Program-made: the position numbers and the translations under genes | DNA from: Caprimulgus europaeus | Lineage: Eukaryota; Chordata; Aves; Caprimulgiformes; Caprimulgidae | Assembly: GCA_907165065.1 (NCBI GenBank) | Contig: OU015527.1 | Span: 17,869,686-17,933,685 of the forward strand | Direction of reading: 5' to 3' | DNA length: 64,000 nucleotides | Shown here: in pieces, positions 39,223-50,390 of the stretch | How positions within the stretch are numbered: the stretch's first letter is position 1 | Layout of the letters: each line of letters opens with the position of its first letter | Notes under the pieces: generated by a model | Told to the model about the DNA's origin: nothing | Database searches by the model: none | Seen by the model: only the letters and a program-made list of their open reading frames with translations

Positions 39223-42200
39223 AAGTTTACTGGAAAATGTGAGTCAAGAATGAAGTTTTCACAAAGCAGGAATTAAGGAAATGAAATGAGTCTTCAGGTA
39301 GAGATTGACAAGTGCAGCTGTCTCTACAAATGATATTAGGAATCAGAGGCCAAAGACAAAATACTCTAATTTAACACTAGCGCTCAAATAACACTTGGCA
39401 CATTTAGGTGATTTCCCTTATTTAGAAAGTCAAAATTATAATTGCAATCTCACCGCAATTACCTCTTTTTTGTGAGGTAAAATCATATAATTCCATTTTA
39501 CAAATGGTTGCAACAAGGCATAAAACAGGAAGACAATTTGCTACACCAATTCAGTTAACTACAAATATCACCTGGAATGCTTAACACCCTCTACTAAATT
39601 AATCATTTCTACACAGAACTGCATTTGGAGGAGCAGTGAAAACTAAGAAGAAAGGCTAAAGCAGAAGTTGCTTTCTTGTGTTCCATATTTTCACCTTGAA
39701 CAGTAGCCAAAAGCTTGGAGTGAAAAAAGAAAACACTGAAATATTCAAACCTTTAAAAAACATCTATTTAATGGTTTTGGAGCTGAACATATATGCATGC
39801 ATATATGTGAATGCAGCAAACACAGTCTTTTTTTTCCTTGTCTGCTTTACTGATCCTTATTTATAGCTGGAAGCTCCTTTACTCTTAGGAGAAAAGCTTC
39901 AGAGACTTCAGAGGAGCTGAGCTAGCTAGTTTAACTACATTCAACATCTGAAAATGATTATAATGATGACTACACTCTAGCTGCTTGATGGGAACATTTT
40001 GGCAGCATAGTAATTCCCCTGCTGTTATTATTTGATGTGCTTTCATGATTATTTGTACGAGGACAAAGCACTATAAAAGGGTTAGACATAAGCAGGCACC
40101 TACATCAGCCCACACAGAATAAAAAGTCTTAAAATGCCAGTAAAAGAAATTGAAGCCTTATACAGCTTCTCAGTCTAATCTATTTAATTTTTTTTCTGTC
40201 TTTATTATGGCATATAAAACAGCAATCTGGGGTGAGGTGGAGAATATATAGAAAATATATCTATATAAAATAATTGTGTAATTAGCAATAATTTTCAGGT
40301 GCTGCTAAATGTTCTGGAGTCACTTTGAGTCTGCAATGATATTTCAGAGCTATATTACAAGGAAACTGTGACCATATATTGGTAATACTAACAAGGATCT
40401 AGTCTGTTGTGTGATTCCTTCTCTCTCACTTCCCATTTAGAGTCATTCTCATTATTCTGGCTCAAGGAAATTAGAAAATCACTTTGTTCACCTATGCTGG
40501 AAATTTTCTCTCCTCTTGCAGTTACATGTGGCAGTCTTGGTAATTGGAAACAAGACCAACAGTTTTGGGAAAGAATCAGACAAAAAGTTTAGGCTGCTGG
40601 CAGAGAACCCTTAAAGTTTTGGTTCCTGACAATGCCATTAGATACAAATTCTGGCCATTGTCACTTTGGTCAGGAGGATTAAGATCATCAAGATTTGATT
40701 CTATTACTTCAACTAATTTAGTTAAATCCACAATCTATGTCTCTGAAAGAGACATGAAAGCACTGCATCACATAATAAAAAAACAATATTCAGGGAGCGA
40801 AGTCACAGCTAATGCTCATTTAAAGACCACAGCTATGTAGTTAATGAAGTCTAGTTAAGAACAGCTGCTGGGTGACAAGCCTGACTGGAACAGCACAGCC
40901 CATGTCTTCACCAGTGAGCTCTTCTGTTTCCAGAGAAGGAAGACAAAGCAAACTGCCTCCTGGAGTGGTCCACAGGACAATCTAGTTTCTCAAATGTGCT
41001 CAGGAGTTGTTTGGTATGCGGCAATTTACCATGAGTTTTAAGTATGATAACAGCTTAATAGTATCAACAGTGCTACATCAGGACCTGCTAGCACTTCCAT
41101 GCACAGTTCAGAGTAGTTGTATACCATGGTCTTGGAGGATGTTTGTAGGAGTGGACCTGAAATTAGTGTATGTGGGCAGATGGTTGAAGGATAGGCAGTG
41201 TTGTCATCATCATCCAGCAACCTGAGGCATAAAATAATTCATTTTTTTTTCTGAAAGGCTACAGTTTATAGTAAGACTGGGAACTGGGCCAAGGTTTCCT
41301 ACAAAACTGAATCCTTATCTTACATCCTATCCACTAGACTACTCATTGTTTCATGATTTGCTCTTCTGTGGGAGCGATCAAGAGCTAGACCCTGGAATAT
41401 ACCTGGCTTCTGCACAGGAAATACTGCCAGAGAAAATCTCCTCACAAGACTACTTAGCATGTGAGAGGATCACAGCCTAAATAATCCCACAATGATTCTT
41501 TCCTCTTTGTATTTTAAAATGGTGTGGATAATTCCCTTCTTAAAACATCACAGACCTTTCTCTGCCACTCAGCTTTTCATGTTGACTGATCAATACTTTG
41601 CTTTTTTCCTACAAATATCACAGTCTCCAATCCTTAAGTAAAGTAATTTACTCTGGCTTCCATTTGCTAACTAGCCTTGTACCTTCTGGGTACACAGACA
41701 CCCACTGAATTCTTTGTTGTCCCCTTTGCTAGAACACAAAAAGAGAGTAGTAATGTCAACATTATGAGGAGAATAACTATTCCTGTTTTGTTTTCCAGCA
41801 AACTCTGTTCATTCCTGTAACTGGTTTGAAAAGCATTGGAAAGGTAAAAATTTGATACATGGTATTTAGACATTTGCTGAAGCATCCAAACCACCATCAG
41901 CTTAATTTAGACCAGATTTTTCTCGAGCAATGATTCAAAATAATGTTTCTTAGCTGTTTTGTGAAAACAGACTGAACTGTAAAATTTTTCATGACTGTAT
42001 TTTTTTACTTTGGCACTGTCTACTGAAGGTCTGAGCATTGCTGCACTCGCAACTCAAGGTTGTTAAGGCCTCAGCATGCACATAACATGACAGATAGTGA
42101 CCTGAACAACAGTTTTTTACAGAACACTTCTTCAGAAACTGTGGAAGTAATTTCTTAAATAGGTAGACAAAATGTACTAATAAATTACCCCCATCTTGTG

Positions 42201-43652
42201 CTTCTACATTTCTAGCATATAATCATTACACCAGTGTATAATTCAAAGGGCTATAAAAGTTGGAGTAAAAGGCATCATATTAGGTTACAAATCAGAGACC
42301 CTAGATTGATCAGGAATTAAGGCTTAAGGCTAGTGACAGCATAAACACATTTAGTCATTTACTGTTACACTGGGAAATATTCCTAAGATATTAATAGCTC
42401 TCTATGATTTGTTCAATGCACCTTTTCCTTTCAAGGTCAATGCTGCAAAGAAAAAAAAAAGCAACTCATTTCTCCTTTTCATGATTTCTACGTCTTTTGA
42501 GAGGCTGGCATCTTTCAGAAGCAGACTCAGGATTTTGAGCTTTTTAAAAAGATTCAGTGCTAATGGAGTTGCTATTTTACTATTTGACCACCTCCGTCCT
42601 AAGTATTATTTTGAATTTTCTTCCCTTACTTCCATATCCAAACCTTTTCAAAGACAGCACAGGTGCCTGTTCCCCTCCAAAGAAGAAGATTCTGGGAGGT
42701 AGTCTTTCAAATAGCCCTTTTCTGCAACTCACGAACTTGGTTATATTCTTCCTTCCTTGATAGCACTGACTTAATAGTGACAGAATCAACTTCCATTGTA
42801 GGTTTTTTCCATAGTTTACCCACAATACATTGTTGACAGATAAAAGAAAACATGAACCTTAATTCCATATGATACAAATACTGAGTTTTGAAGTCTATTT
42901 GTCTCTTCTATACTGTACAGGTCAGTAACTTCCAAATAAGATAGTAAGAATTGGACAGTAGGAGTGAGGGTATGAACACCAACTCCTTACTCCTTCCCTG
43001 TCATGCCTTCACACAGGGTGAGGGTTTGTTGCTGCTACTGATTAAAGACTCAAGAGCCTTTCCCAGGCTATAGGTATAGCCCTTTACTATAGATAAAGGG
43101 CTTGCAGGGCTCTTGCTTTTATTTGCTTATCTTGAAAACATAAATTCCCAACACAGGCAAACAAGGCCCTAGCTGAAGGAGGTATAATCACCTATAGAAG
43201 AATGGCTTTTGTACCATTTTGTTTTAAGTTTTTCTCATGAAGGATACCATCCTCTGTCACAGCGAGCACTGCACTGTGCCAATAGTGATACTATGTTTAG
43301 AAACATGAATACTTGTCCAATGTGACATAGATTGATACTACCTACATTATAGTTTGACCTAATCCTCATTGCTTCCCCAAAAGAAATATTGGGGTTTATA
43401 CCTGTTTAAAAAAGGCAGTTGGTAAATATAAGTACAGTTTGGTTTTGAATATATGATAAAACAGTTTCCAAAATAAAGTTGGAAAAATAATTTTGTAGTT
43501 CTTCAAAAGTAGTTACTACCAATATACTGTTGCTTGACAAAACTGTTATACACACTCAGAAATAAGCTATCAGGTGCACATTTCTTCATGAAAAAACAAC
43601 CATTAAAATTTTCTTTTAGTTGGAAATGACATGTTATCATCAACATCATTAA
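39223..43652. other. Unannotated sequence between two CR1 copies
   Basis: About 4.4 kb of AT-rich sequence without a recognisable gene or transposon. It contains one small hairpin (43078-43102). Confidence 0.6.
43078..43102. repeat. 9-bp inverted repeat hairpin
   Basis: AGCCCTTTA and TAAAGGGCT form perfect 9-bp arms around a 7-base loop (CTATAGA). No T-run follows, and a terminator role is not expected in this genome. Confidence 0.75.
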
Positions 43653-43836
43653 AGGAACAGGAAAACACACCTGATTGATTAACACATGGCTCCTGGTGCC
43701 ATCAGTGGAATTTTTATTCAGGGAGGTTTACATGGCACCAGGCCTGCTGGCCACAGATGGGCTTCACCTATCTCAGAGGAGGAAAAGGATTCTTGTTTAT
43801 GAGTTGGTGGGGCTCATTGAGAGGGCTTTAAACTAG
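43653..43836 (+). pseudogene. CR1 ORF1 C-terminal remnant, copy 2
   Basis: This is the tail of ORF1, including VYMAPGLLATDGLHLSQ, which matches the last SGNH block (Asp and His kept). It ends at TAG 43834-43836 after IERALN. It preserves the ORF1 stop that copy 1 has lost, and so serves as the internal reference for the 2-base difference. The following ORF2 frame is shifted by one base relative to ORF1. Confidence 0.8.
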
Positions 43837-44030
43837 ATTTGAAGGGGGAAGGGGATAAATCCAGGCTCCACAGAGGTGAGCCTAGAAGCAGTATGCCAGA
43901 TTTGGGGGTGAAATCTATACCCCAGTGGAAGTGCACCTGCACCAATACACGCAGCATGGGCAATAAGGAGGAGGAGCTGGAAGCCATTGTGCAGCAGGGT
44001 AGCTATGACACAGTCGCCATCACAGAAACA

Positions 44031-44493
44031 TACGCTCTACTCTGCCCTGATGAGGCCACATTTGGAATATTGTGTCCAGTTCTGGGCCCCACAGTTCAGG
44101 AAGGACAGGGAAATGCTTGAGAGAGTCCAGCTCAGAGCCACCAAAATGATTAAGGGAGTGGAGCATCTCCCTTATGAGGAAAGGCTGAGAGAGCTGGGTC
44201 TCTTTAGCTTGGAGAAGAGGGGGCTGAGTGGGGACCTTATTAATGTTTATAAATATCTGAAGGGTGAGTGTGAGGAGGATGGAGCCGGGCTCTTCTCAGT
44301 GATGTCCAATGGTAGGACAAGGGGCAATGGGTGTAAGCTGGAACTCAGGAGGTTCTGCTTAAACTTGAGAAGAAACTTCTTTACAGTGAGGGTAACAGAG
44401 CACTGGAACTCGCTGCCCAGGGAGGTTGTGGAGTCTCCTTCTCTGGAGACATTCAAGACCCACCTGAACGCCTTCCTGTGTGATCTCATCTAG
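44031..44493 (+). pseudogene. ORF2 C-terminal fragment of nested CR1
   Basis: About 153 codons without interruption cover the C-terminal region after the RT palm: [29 protein letters not shown], then [19 protein letters not shown], ending ALCDLI-type (here AFLCDLI) before TAG. It aligns with copy 1 (38690-39130) and copy 2 (46690-47136). It has no start of its own; the host endonuclease frame runs into it for only a few codons out of frame. It is a truncated retroelement remnant. Confidence 0.85.
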
Positions 44494-44581
44494 GTATTCC
44501 TGCTCCAGCAGGGGGTTTGGACTAGATGATCTTTCAAGGTCCCTTCCAATCCCTGACATTCTGTGATTCTGTGATTCTGTG
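44031..44581 (+). mobile_element. Nested 5'-truncated CR1 fragment (copy 3)
   Basis: A 551-bp CR1 3' fragment inserted in copy 2 in the same orientation. It starts within the RT C-terminal region ([16 protein letters not shown]) and continues through the ORF2 stop at 44491-44493, a short 3' UTR (GGACTAGATGATCTTTCAAGG) and three ATTCTGTG-type units ending at 44581. Its coding part is open throughout, which suggests it is younger than the host copy. The 5' junction lies directly after the host ACAGAAACA, and the host resumes at AAGGAGAAGTAG. No clear target-site duplication is visible; a host deletion appears instead. Confidence 0.88.
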
Positions 44582-45371
44582 AAGGAGAAGTAGTGGGGTG
44601 GCTCTCTAGAGTGTTTTGATTGCATAGAGCTCAATGATTGTGATATTGAGGTGGAGTGCTTATGGGTAAGGATAACGAGGAAGGCTAACAAAGCAGATGT
44701 TCTGCTGGGAGTCTGTTATAGACCACCGAACCAGGATGAAGAGGCAGATAAGGCATTCTACAAGCTGCTTGCAGAAGTCTCACAATCTCTAGCACTTGTT
44801 CTCATGCAGGACTTCAACCTACCAGATGTCTGCTGGAAACACAACACAGCAAGCAGAGAGGAAACAGTCTAAGAGGTTCCTGGAACGTGTGGAAGATAAC
44901 TTCCTGACACAGTTGGTAAGTGAGCCCACCAGGGGAGGTGCCTTGCTGGACCTGCTGTTTGCCAACAGAGAAGGAATGGTAGGAGATGTGGTAGTCAGAG
45001 GCCAACTAGGGCTTAGTGACCATGAAATGACAGAATTCTCAGTCCTTGGTGAAGTAAGGAGGGCGGTCAGCAAAACCACTATTATGGACTTCCACAGAGC
45101 AGACTTTGGCCTGTTCAGGACACTGGTTGAAGGAATTCCTTGGGAGACAGCTCTGAAGGGCAAAGAAGTCCAGGAAGCTTGGATGTTCTTCAAGAAGGAA
45201 GTCTTTAAGGTACATGAGCAGGCTGTCCCCATGTGCCATGAGACAAGCTGGCGGTGAAGACCAGCGTGGCTGAACAGGGAGCTTTGGCTGAAACTCCAGG
45301 AAAAAAAGAAGAGTTTATGGCCTTTGGAAGAAGGGGCAGGCCACACAGGATGACTACAAAGATGTGAGGCT

Positions 45372-47136
45372 ATGCGGGGAAAAAATAAGAAAGTCCAAAG
45401 CCCAGGTAGAAATCTGGATTCTGCTCTAAAAAGCAACAAGAAATCATTCTATAAATACATTAGTAGTAAAAGAAGGGCTGGGGAGAGCCTCCATCCTCTA
45501 TTAGATGCAGGAGGAAAGATGGTGACTGAGGATGAGGAAGAGACTGAGGTGCTTAGTCTTGAGTAATAGGACCAGTTGTATTCTGGGAATCCAGCCCCCG
45601 AGCTAGAAAACAAAGACTGGGAGCAGAATGTTCCCTCTGCACTCCAGGAGAAGATGGGCAGTGACCTGCTGTACCACATAGGTGTGCACAAGTCTATGGG
45701 ACTGGATAGAATCCACCCAAGAGCTCTGAGAGAGCTGGCAGACGTGTTCACCAAGCCATTTTCCATCATCTTTCAGCAGTCCTGGCTGACTGGGAAGGTC
45801 CCATCAGACTGGAAGTTAGTCAATGTGACAGCCATCTACAGGAAGGGCCAGAAGGAGGATCTGGGAAACTACAGGCCTGTCAGTTCAACTTCAGTGCCAG
45901 GGAAGTTGATGAAGAAGATCATCTTGAGTACCATCATGTGTTACATGCAGGACAATCAGTTGATCAGGCCCAGTCAGCATGGGTTTATGAAAGGCAGGTC
46001 CTGCTTGACCAACCTGATCTTTTTTTATGACATGTTTACCCACTTAGTGGATGAAGGAAAGGCTGTGGACATTGTCTGTTTGGACTTCAGTAAAGTCTTT
46101 GACATCATTTCCCACAGCATTCTCTTTGAGAAACTGGCTGATCATGGCTTGGATGGGCATACACTCTGCTGGGTAAAAATCTGGCTGGATGGCAATGCCC
46201 CAAGAGTGGTGGTGAATGGAGTTAAATCCAGTTGGCAGCTGGTCACAAGTGGTGTTCCCCAGGGCTCAGTACTGGGGCCAGTCCTGTTTAACATCTTTAT
46301 CAATGATCTGGACAAGGGGATCGAGTGTACCCTCAGTAAATTTGCAGATGACACCAAGCTGGGTGAAAGTGTTGATTGTTTAAGGGTAGGAAGGCTCTGC
46401 AGAAGGATCTACACAGACTAGATTGATGGGCCAGGACCAACTGCATGAGTTTCAATAAGGCCAAATGCCGCGTTCTGCACTTGGGCCACAATAACCCGCA
46501 TCAGCGCTACAGGCTTGGGGAGGAGTGGCTGGAGAGCTGCTCAGCAGAGAGGGACCTGGGGGTGTTGGTTGACAGGCAGCTGAACATGAGTCAGCAGAGT
46601 GCCCAGGTGGCCAAGAAAGCCAATGGCACCCTGGCCTGTATCACTGTGGCCAGCAGGACCAGGAAAGTCATCCTTCCCCTATATTCAGCACTAGTGAGGC
46701 CGCACCTTGAATACTGTGTCCAGTTTTGGGTCCCTCATTACCAGAAGGACATTGAGGTGCTGGAGCGTGTGCAAAGAAGGGTAACAAAGATGGTGAAGGG
46801 TCTAGAGAACAAGTCTTGTGAGAAGCAGCTGAGGGAACTGAGGTTGTTTAGCCTGAAGAAAAAAGGCTGAGAGGAGGCTTTATTGCCTTCTACAGCTACC
46901 TGAAAGGAGGGTGTAGAGAGGTGGGGGTTGGTCTGTTCAACCAAATAACAAGTGATAGAACAAGAGGAAATGGCCTCAAGTTGCACCAAGGGAAGTTTAG
47001 ATTGGATATCAGGAAGAATTTCGTTACTGAACGGGTTATCAGGCATTGGAACAAGTTGCCCAGGGTAGTGGTGGAGTTCCCACCTCTGGAGGTATTTAGG
47101 AGCTGTGTAGACGTAGAGCTTAGGGACATGGTTTAG
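45372..47136 (+). pseudogene. CR1 reverse transcriptase region of copy 2
   Basis: The linker reads SNKKSFYKYISSKRRAG at about 45430 and stops near 45566. The RT core then reads open for 281 codons from 45576 to 46421. Counted from that ATG, it has PSDWK at about 76, NYRPVS at about 98, motif [10 protein letters not shown] (Asp170), GVPQG at 226-230 and the catalytic FADD at 256-259. The catalytic Asp residues are therefore intact, unlike in copy 1. A frameshift near 46395-46440 leads to [14 protein letters not shown] and the C-terminal region, stopped by TGA at 46868. The last part resumes at about 46921 ([22 protein letters not shown]) and ends at TAG 47134-47136. It is a broken LINE polyprotein with no host function implied. 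Confidence 0.9.
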
Positions 47137-47221
47137 TCGGGGACTTGTCAGTGGTAGGTTAATGATTGGACTTGATGATCTTAAAGGTATTTTCCAACCT
47201 AGGCAATTCTGTGATTCTGTG

Positions 47222-48262
47222 GTCTAGTTATTTCTCTAAAATAACATATACTTTATAATATGATGCTAACAAGGCAAATAGTAGCAAATCAGTCATCTTT
47301 TGTGGTATCAAAACATGGACCAAAAAGACTATATACAAAGAAAATGTGTCAGTTAAATGGATGTTGTTAGCAGCTAGTCCTTACTGCCATTCGGATTCAT
47401 AGTCTGTATTCTTACTATTCATATGCGGAAGCTCCTTCTCCTCCAAATCATTTTCTCACATATTGATTTAGAACAGAAAATTGTTAACCTAGAAACAACC
47501 AGCAGAATACATATTATATAAATTCCTCCATCTATGGATATGATGCCACTGAGGTAGTTACTGTTGACTTGGGAGCTTAGCAGGGACAGACCAACATGCT
47601 GAAACATGGATTTAAATGTAAGTAACAGGTGCCCAGCTACTATCAAAAGGTTTACATCCCCCTCACATGCAGCCCAGCTGCACAGCACCCTACAAGGTAA
47701 ACTTCTGTTCCAGCGTTGTGCTCTGCACACAGGACTAGCAAATGCTGATCAGTTTGTATGAAGAATTATAATGAAAATAATAGGAGTAAAACAAGTTACA
47801 CTGCAGTCTGTTCGAGTGACCTGAGGGCTGAATCATGATGTACTAGGTACAGTTTTACTGCAGGGCACCACAAAGCAGCAGAAGGTGTGCTTCCAAATCC
47901 CCTGAATTGTTTACAGGTGTGTGACTCTCCTCTCCTCCACATTTTGCCATGGTTGAGTCCAGCCTCCTGTATTAAGGAGGCAGAGAAAAGACAAGAGGAA
48001 CTGTGCCTTGATTTTTAACTTTTGCTAGGCATTGCTTTCAGAGTAGAGTTGCAACAGGACCAAGTATTCAGGTTTGGAAGGACACAACATGACAACATCA
48101 AATGGGGAAGTGTTACAATTTGCTAAGCAGCTTGTTTTATGTGGATAATCACCTACTTAAGCCAAGCTGACATTTTGTTTGACATTTCTTGCTTTGTGAA
48201 TCAGAACCACTTTTCATTAGTTAGTGACCAATTACCTAGTCAAATATCTGTCTGTTTTCCTG
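47222..48262. other. Unannotated sequence
   Basis: About 1 kb between the copy 2 CR1 tail and the first LTR. No gene or repeat was recognised. Confidence 0.6.
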
Positions 48263-48268
48263 CTACAC
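48263..48268 (+). repeat. Target-site duplication, left (CTACAC)
   Basis: The six bases CTACAC immediately precede the TG end of the LTR and recur exactly at 48636-48641 immediately after its CA end. Confidence 0.8.
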
Positions 48269-48635
48269 TGTTGGTGCTTTAAGAGCTGAATCTGCAGGCA
48301 GCTTCAGCCTTGAGCAATTAATTCCTGATCTTGAGTGAAAAGTAAAACAAAGTGGGAAAAAGAAAAAGGAATGTGTACGAGATAAGAAAAGGATGGTTTC
48401 TGAGCTGTAATCAGTAACCATTCAGAAGTGAAAGAATGGCTTGTGAACAGATGGAATTATCCAATCATGTCAATTGCTTAGGCGCATGTGTGATAAGGGG
48501 TAACGAATCAAAAGTGAGAGCGCTGCGTGCTTGGGGCGTGCTGGAGGAATAAAGGATATATTAGCAGTGCAAAGCTTCAATAGAGTGCTGATGCCTAAGT
48601 ACATCCCGGTGTTGGTCATTTCTTCATCTGCTGCA
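48269..48635 (+). mobile_element. Solo LTR of an endogenous retrovirus, ERVK-like
   Basis: This 367-bp segment begins TGTTGG and ends CTGCTGCA, the TG...CA form of retroviral LTRs. It is flanked by a perfect 6-bp duplication (CTACAC), the length typical of betaretrovirus/ERVK-type integration. A polyadenylation signal AATAAA lies at 48548-48553, 82 bases before the end, as expected for an R-U5 boundary. The 3' half has more CpGs (GCGCTGCG, GGGGCG, CCCGG) than the surroundings. No internal retroviral genes lie next to it, so it is a solo LTR left by LTR-LTR recombination. The strand is set by the AATAAA. The family name is inferred from duplication length and LTR size, not from a search. Confidence 0.75.
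48548..48553 (+). promoter_or_regulatory. LTR polyadenylation signal AATAAA
   Basis: A canonical AATAAA hexamer within the solo LTR, 82 bases upstream of its CA end. Confidence 0.6.
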
Positions 48636-48641
48636 CTACAC
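48636..48641 (+). repeat. Target-site duplication, right (CTACAC)
   Basis: Exact copy of 48263-48268, directly following the LTR end. Confidence 0.8.
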
Positions 48642-50234
48642 CAGCGTGTACTGTACAGAACGTCAACAAAACAGCAACTGAGAATATTTAGATGATTACA
48701 CTTAGTTGATTTTTGTATGATAAAGTAGTATATGACTAATGGCTGTTTACCTGACAACCTACTGTGATAAATGCTAGCAACATATTTTTTCTTTCTATAG
48801 ATAACAGCACTGAGAAGTAGCATGCTTTAAAGCTCTAACCTTCCTGTTCCTGGACACTTTGTGACACAGTAACTGTACCTTTTATTAAGTGGGAGGATGT
48901 TCCAAAAATTATCATCACTGAAAATACATATTGGTATAATAAAAATCAGAAAATAAAGTTTGTGTGGATGGGAAAACCTGCACTGGGATAGTAAAGAAAA
49001 AAGGAGTTGCATCAGAAAAATTATCTTTTGCATTATTATCCTAAAATATGATGTTCTGGAAGTAAGGGAAATATTCAAATATATTTTGGGGAGGAATTTT
49101 AGTGATTTCATAGTGCAGAAAAGGGCAATCATGGTTAAAATTATACACGTAGTTTAATCTAGCTTAATGTAGTCTCCCATGAATACTATCTTAATACGAT
49201 GCATTAGCAACTGCACAGCCCCTCCCAACTCACTTTGCTGCTGTACCTGCCCCTACAAACTTATACAAAAGCTATGATTCAACATAATGTCTCTTTTATC
49301 CTAAGTTTGTCTTGTTCTTTTTTGAAACTACTCTTAACCCAGATTTCCTGAAAGATTTCATACTTGATAATGCTGGGTGAAAAATTTTACCTAAAATTAA
49401 AAAACAAAGCTCCAGACCACATTAAGAATTGTATGAATTTTGCATTTTTCATATAATTTTGACAATGAAAACCTTAAAAATGTGTAAAGAATAAAAACTT
49501 TTCATTCTGATAATGATAAAATTACATTTTCAGTACTTCAATTTATAAAGCCTCTGAACTTCTTCAGAAAAATATGTCTTTAGATACAAAAGTGATCCTG
49601 CTGAATTCTAATTTCATGGGGAAAAAAAAAATTGTTTGTTTCAGGTCAGTTTCATGCTTCCTGTTAGACCAGAATTTTTTTAAATTTATTCTGTTCACAA
49701 GGCTCACACTTTGGGGTAATAACTTAGCTGCCTCTGTGGTAGTGAAAAGGTAAAGCAACAGGAATTTGGAATTTGAATGAAAAAATTTGGCCTGTATGCA
49801 TATTGTAGTTCTAGAACTAAACACATAATTGTGACAAAATCTTAAGTGGGATGCCATTTCTTTGTGAGTCTCAATTTGCAAAGTCTGAGGGGCCTTTTAT
49901 TCAGTCCTCTGAGATGCTAGATCCTACTTACTGCACGTAATGTTTAGTGTAAGTGCAGAATACATGGTCAGATTTTAACCAGATTACAACGTAACAACCA
50001 TTTCAGGAGACCTTTTTTCTGTCTCTTACATAGTAAGGTTGTTTTTACTTGTAAACTATGTTTTAGTTCTGAAGGGAAATAACATGGTTGGTTAACCACA
50101 ATTTAAAAATAAAGATGAAGTCCTTGAAAATAACCAACATGCACAGGGAGCCATGGAAACCTCAAGACATCACTTAGTTTTCTTGCTGCCCAAAGGCGGG
50201 ATCAATTATACTATTATCAGCCTTGACAGATGTT
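48642..50234. other. Unannotated AT-rich sequence
   Basis: No gene or repeat was recognised. Confidence 0.6.
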
Positions 50235-50390
50235 AGTCTGACTCATTCTTAAAGACTTCCAGTGCAAGAAGGGGATACCAGGCGCTCTTTTTGCATGCTT
50301 TGCTGTTGTTGTCTTTGAAATGTGACTTTTTCTACCTGCAGTTTAAGGCTACTGTCTCTTGTTCTGCCTGACAGAGGCACCGGGATGAGG
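50235..50390 (-). mobile_element. Probable old CR1 3' fragment, antisense
   Basis: On the plus strand this stretch reads like the reverse complement of a CR1 3' coding region: CTTAAAGACTTCCAGTG at about 50249, and GCAGTTTAAGGCTACTGTCT then CTTGTTCTGCC at about 50340-50370. These resemble, from memory, the antisense form of the segment encoding the ORF2 C-terminus in older CR1 subfamilies. Divergence is high and no 3' terminal repeat is seen. The edges are estimates and a chance resemblance is possible. Confidence 0.4.

Larger units (their letters stand above)
43839..45257 (+). pseudogene. CR1 endonuclease region of copy 2, split by insertion
   Basis: The endonuclease start is readable to AITET at 44030 ([17 protein letters not shown], then catalytic Glu). 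The frame is then interrupted by the inner CR1 fragment (44031-44581). It resumes at about 44583 and reads ECLWVRITRKANKAD and LGVCYRPPNQDEEAD. The GDFN motif has become QDFN, a Gly loss next to the catalytic Asp. A frameshift at about 44865-44880 is followed by FLERVEDNFLTQLVSEPTRG and GLSDHEMTEF, so the S-D-H triad residues are kept. The frame ends at a TGA at 45255-45257 where the related sequence continues RPAWLN. The region is non-functional. Confidence 0.85.
43653..47221 (+). mobile_element. 5'-truncated CR1 LINE (copy 2), interrupted
   Basis: A second sense-strand CR1. It begins inside ORF1 near the segment equivalent to 36054 of copy 1, keeps the ORF1 C-terminus and stop, most of ORF2, and ends with a 3' UTR and ATTCTGTG-type repeat at about 47206-47221. 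It is split at 44030/44582 by a third CR1 fragment in the same direction. After the interruption, the sequence equivalent to about 65-70 bases of copy 1 (roughly 36480-36546) is missing. Its 3' end (GGTTAATGATTGGACTTGATG) differs from copy 1 (GGTTGGAACTAGATGGTC), so the two belong to different CR1 subfamilies. It is inactive because of frameshifts and stops. Confidence 0.92.

Noticed and set aside
47800-47830. Possible tRNA B-box (TGTTCGAGTGA)
   Set aside because: It does not match GGTTCGANTCC and no cloverleaf or A-box is found upstream.
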